Of a stretch of DNA of 64,000 bases, positions 61,660 to 64,000 are shown piece after piece (within the stretch, counting starts at the first letter, position 1; each line of letters opens with the position of its first letter). Source of the DNA: Callaeas wilsoni (Eukaryota > Chordata > Aves > Passeriformes > Callaeidae); assembly GCA_013398955.1 (NCBI GenBank), contig VWPU01005327.1:1-64000 (forward strand). Reading direction: 5' to 3'. Both the position numbers and the translations under genes were made by a program. The notes beneath the pieces were generated by a model, which searched no databases, was not told where the DNA came from, and saw only the letters and a list, made by a program, of their open reading frames with translations.

Positions 61660-64000
61660 ACATAATACTATGTGCCTAAAAAGCCTAAAGCCTGTATCAC
61701 GCACAAACTCAGCCTCACTACCCTGGTGTATGGTGTATTTCCCAGTAGAAAAACTCTTCTCACAACTAGTACCTCACGATGATGGGAATGCCCATGCTTT
61801 TGGAAAAAGCAACACCTATGAAGTTGTTGTAGCACTCCAAAGGCACTTTGAATTCACAAATCCTATCTTGCAGGAAATATTCAAACCTCTGAGCAACTCA
61901 CCCCAGTTCAAAAGAGAGCTGCTCTGCAATTCATTTTCTGAAGCCTCTGTTGAAATAGCCAACATCCAAGAAAAAATGTAAGAACTGTACGGGCAAGAGA
62001 ACAAGCAAGTAGGGACTGGCTCTCTAGTCAATTGATTAAGGCATTGAAGTAAGTGAAAAAAGAACTGGTGACAATTAGAAAAGGGTAAGATGAGAAGGTC
62101 TCTGCTCCCCAGCCCATTCACATGTTTTATATGTGAGAATCATCAATTAAATGATCCAGGGAGAACAGAAAAACACCTATATCTTCTCTTCTAGCTGAGA
62201 TCATTTTTGCATCTGCTCACCAGTCAATAATAAGGGAAAGAAATACAAAGAAGGTGAGAACTTAAACTGAAGAGGCTGGAGAATTGAATTCTGTCCCTTT
62301 TTCAGCCATAGAATATCAATGTGATATGAGGTCTGTCTCTCAAATGAACATTTCACAGGCAGTGAGCCGTAACAGGAGTCCTTTGCTTGACACCCTGAGA
62401 TCTAGTACAGAGAGCACTGGTTCATTTCCAAGTGTAACTGGAGCCAGTGTGATCTGTATTGTGAATACAGGCTACAGCTATTTAGCGCTCCCAGGACCAC
62501 TCACTGCTCCCGAGACCAACTGCATGGAGTGCATCTGTCCATTCTCAGCTTCCAAAAGAGCATGGACTTCTCCACAGTTTCTGCTGGGACTAGTTCCTGG
62601 CCTAGCTTGACTCCTGTGCTCAGGAATTGCCAGAGGAATTGGTATGAGCCAAAGCTATGTCAGGAACTGTTTTAAGAATTCAGAGCAGGATTCGAGTGAT
62701 CACCAGAGCATAAGGCTTACAGCTACACATGGAACAATAAGAAAAAGTAAAATATTGAATAAAGGTTGTGACGCAAATGCTGTCCTCCTCAGTTAGTAAA
62801 CATACTGTTCCTCTGCTACCCTTCCAAGTTAAGCCTTCAAATCTTCCCTCTTTCCTTTCTTTCTTGAGCTGTTTAGTAGATATGTGAGATAAAATCTCTG
62901 TGCGCTACTGATCAAAATCAGTAAGATACCCCATTAATCCTCCTGCCTGTCCTTATCTGTCGCAGCATTTTAAACTTCTACACCAAACTCTTTGTGTAAG
63001 GACTCACATCATCTCATATTTTATAGCATGAAATCCAGTCAGGACCCAACACAGGCTAGAACTGCTTTATAGTGAAGATTGTCAAAAGCAATAATGTTTT
63101 TGAGCAACTGTATGTGTTTTTGAGACAGATAATGTTGCTTAAATTATCCCATTCTTTAATTTACACTTGGTTTTGTTTCTCAGTTCATGAAGTCTGTCTT
63201 ACATATACTTAATGCTGATTTAGATCATCAAATGGGAAAAAAAATCTTGCAGTTCTCTAGTTCAGGGGATCTAGGATGGGATAGTGATTGAAGTATCTCT
63301 GAGATGTCTCTAATTTGTACCATTTTAGTAACAATTCCTATGAAGCAAAAGCAGATGTCCAGAAACACCAGCTTCTCGGCATCAAACTAACAGACCTCAA
63401 TCCTTTATGCTGCTTCCTGGTTTTCCCAGAATATATTCTTCTTGGAGTTGGCACAGGCCCTGGTACAATGGACTACTTCATGCCTGTGTTATGGCTCCTT
63501 TGTGCTAGCCTGCAGTGAGAAAACTGATAGGTCACACATATGTTGAATAAAACGCTATCATTTATTTCTCTGTAAAAGCCATATTTGCCTGTGACTGTAG
63601 ACCTGTCAAAGCTCAGACACTGAGCATCCTTGCTTCAGCTCCACACTTTCATGTACCAGCTAGGAGGCCTGAGAGACCCAGCACACAGGTCCCCAATGCC
63701 TCGTGCACCACAACAGAAGCACATTCTTCCCTTAGTCAGAAATGCCCCATTCTGAAAGAAGAATCTTGCATGTGGATGGTGTAATGGAAAACCTTTTTGA
63801 CATTAAAAAATGCCAAATTTTTGACAAAGGGAATTTTCAAAAAATGGTTTGGGAAAAAATCTCAATCATCCACACTGCCAGCTGCTGTGAAATCAACAGA
63901 GATGTGAGCCAAGTAGCTGGGGAGCCATCAATTCTGAGATCAGGAATGCATCAGCCTCAGAAGTTGGGGAGATCAGGGAGCCTTGAGAAGTAGAAGCCAG
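61660..64000. other. Non-coding DNA at the right edge
   Basis: No exon recognised. The frames 61670-61981 and 62284-62610 (plus), 61816-62121 (minus) and 63742-63993 (plus) have no domain I know, and the first is opposed by a frame of similar length on the other strand. The window ends without reaching an identifiable gene. Confidence 0.5.

Noticed and set aside
1..64000. tRNA, rRNA, snRNA or known microRNA genes, CRISPR arrays or prokaryotic operons
   Set aside because: No diagnostic sequences or repeat-spacer structure were seen on either strand by reading; a covariance-model search would be needed to exclude short RNA genes.

Overview
The window looks like a stretch of bird nuclear genome. 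The evidence is three to four CR1 (chicken repeat 1) LINE fragments with avian-type 3' ends, one still carrying an ATTCTATG-type tail; otherwise low repeat density; a CpG island at the left edge; and long AT-rich DNA with no continuous reading frames. There are no operons, ribosome-binding sites, CRISPR arrays, tRNA or rRNA genes, or other prokaryotic features.

Layout. Bases 1-470 (thinning out to about 615) form a CpG island with GC boxes, a potential G-quadruplex and a near-consensus splice donor at 103/104, which fits the promoter and first exon of a plus-strand gene. From there to about 59.6 kb I recognise no protein-coding exon. The region reads as one or more very long introns or a gene desert. 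It contains A-rich and pyrimidine-rich simple repeats, an isolated CpG cluster (6.7-6.8 kb), a 24-bp near-perfect palindrome (9.26 kb), a GC-rich block that may be an old LTR (11.38-12.29 kb), two blocks that look like candidate regulatory elements (12.35-13.5 kb and 24.07-24.4 kb), a 42-bp tandem duplication (27.33-27.42 kb), CR1 fragments (35.25-35.39, 42.39-42.46 and 43.63-44.01 kb) and a possible decayed retroviral gag remnant (39.75-40.02 kb, minus strand).

The right end (59.6-64 kb) has one weak candidate terminal exon on the minus strand and an old, roughly 1-kb CR1 copy (60.6-61.66 kb) that still shows degenerate reverse-transcriptase motif A and the DD motif.

No new multi-gene system is visible. 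All reading frames in the window are short (157 codons at most) and most behave as chance frames or as shadows of repeats and GC-rich DNA. The observations worth testing are the promoter/first-exon call, the palindrome, the GC-rich LTR-like block, the candidate regulatory blocks and the minus-strand terminal exon candidate.
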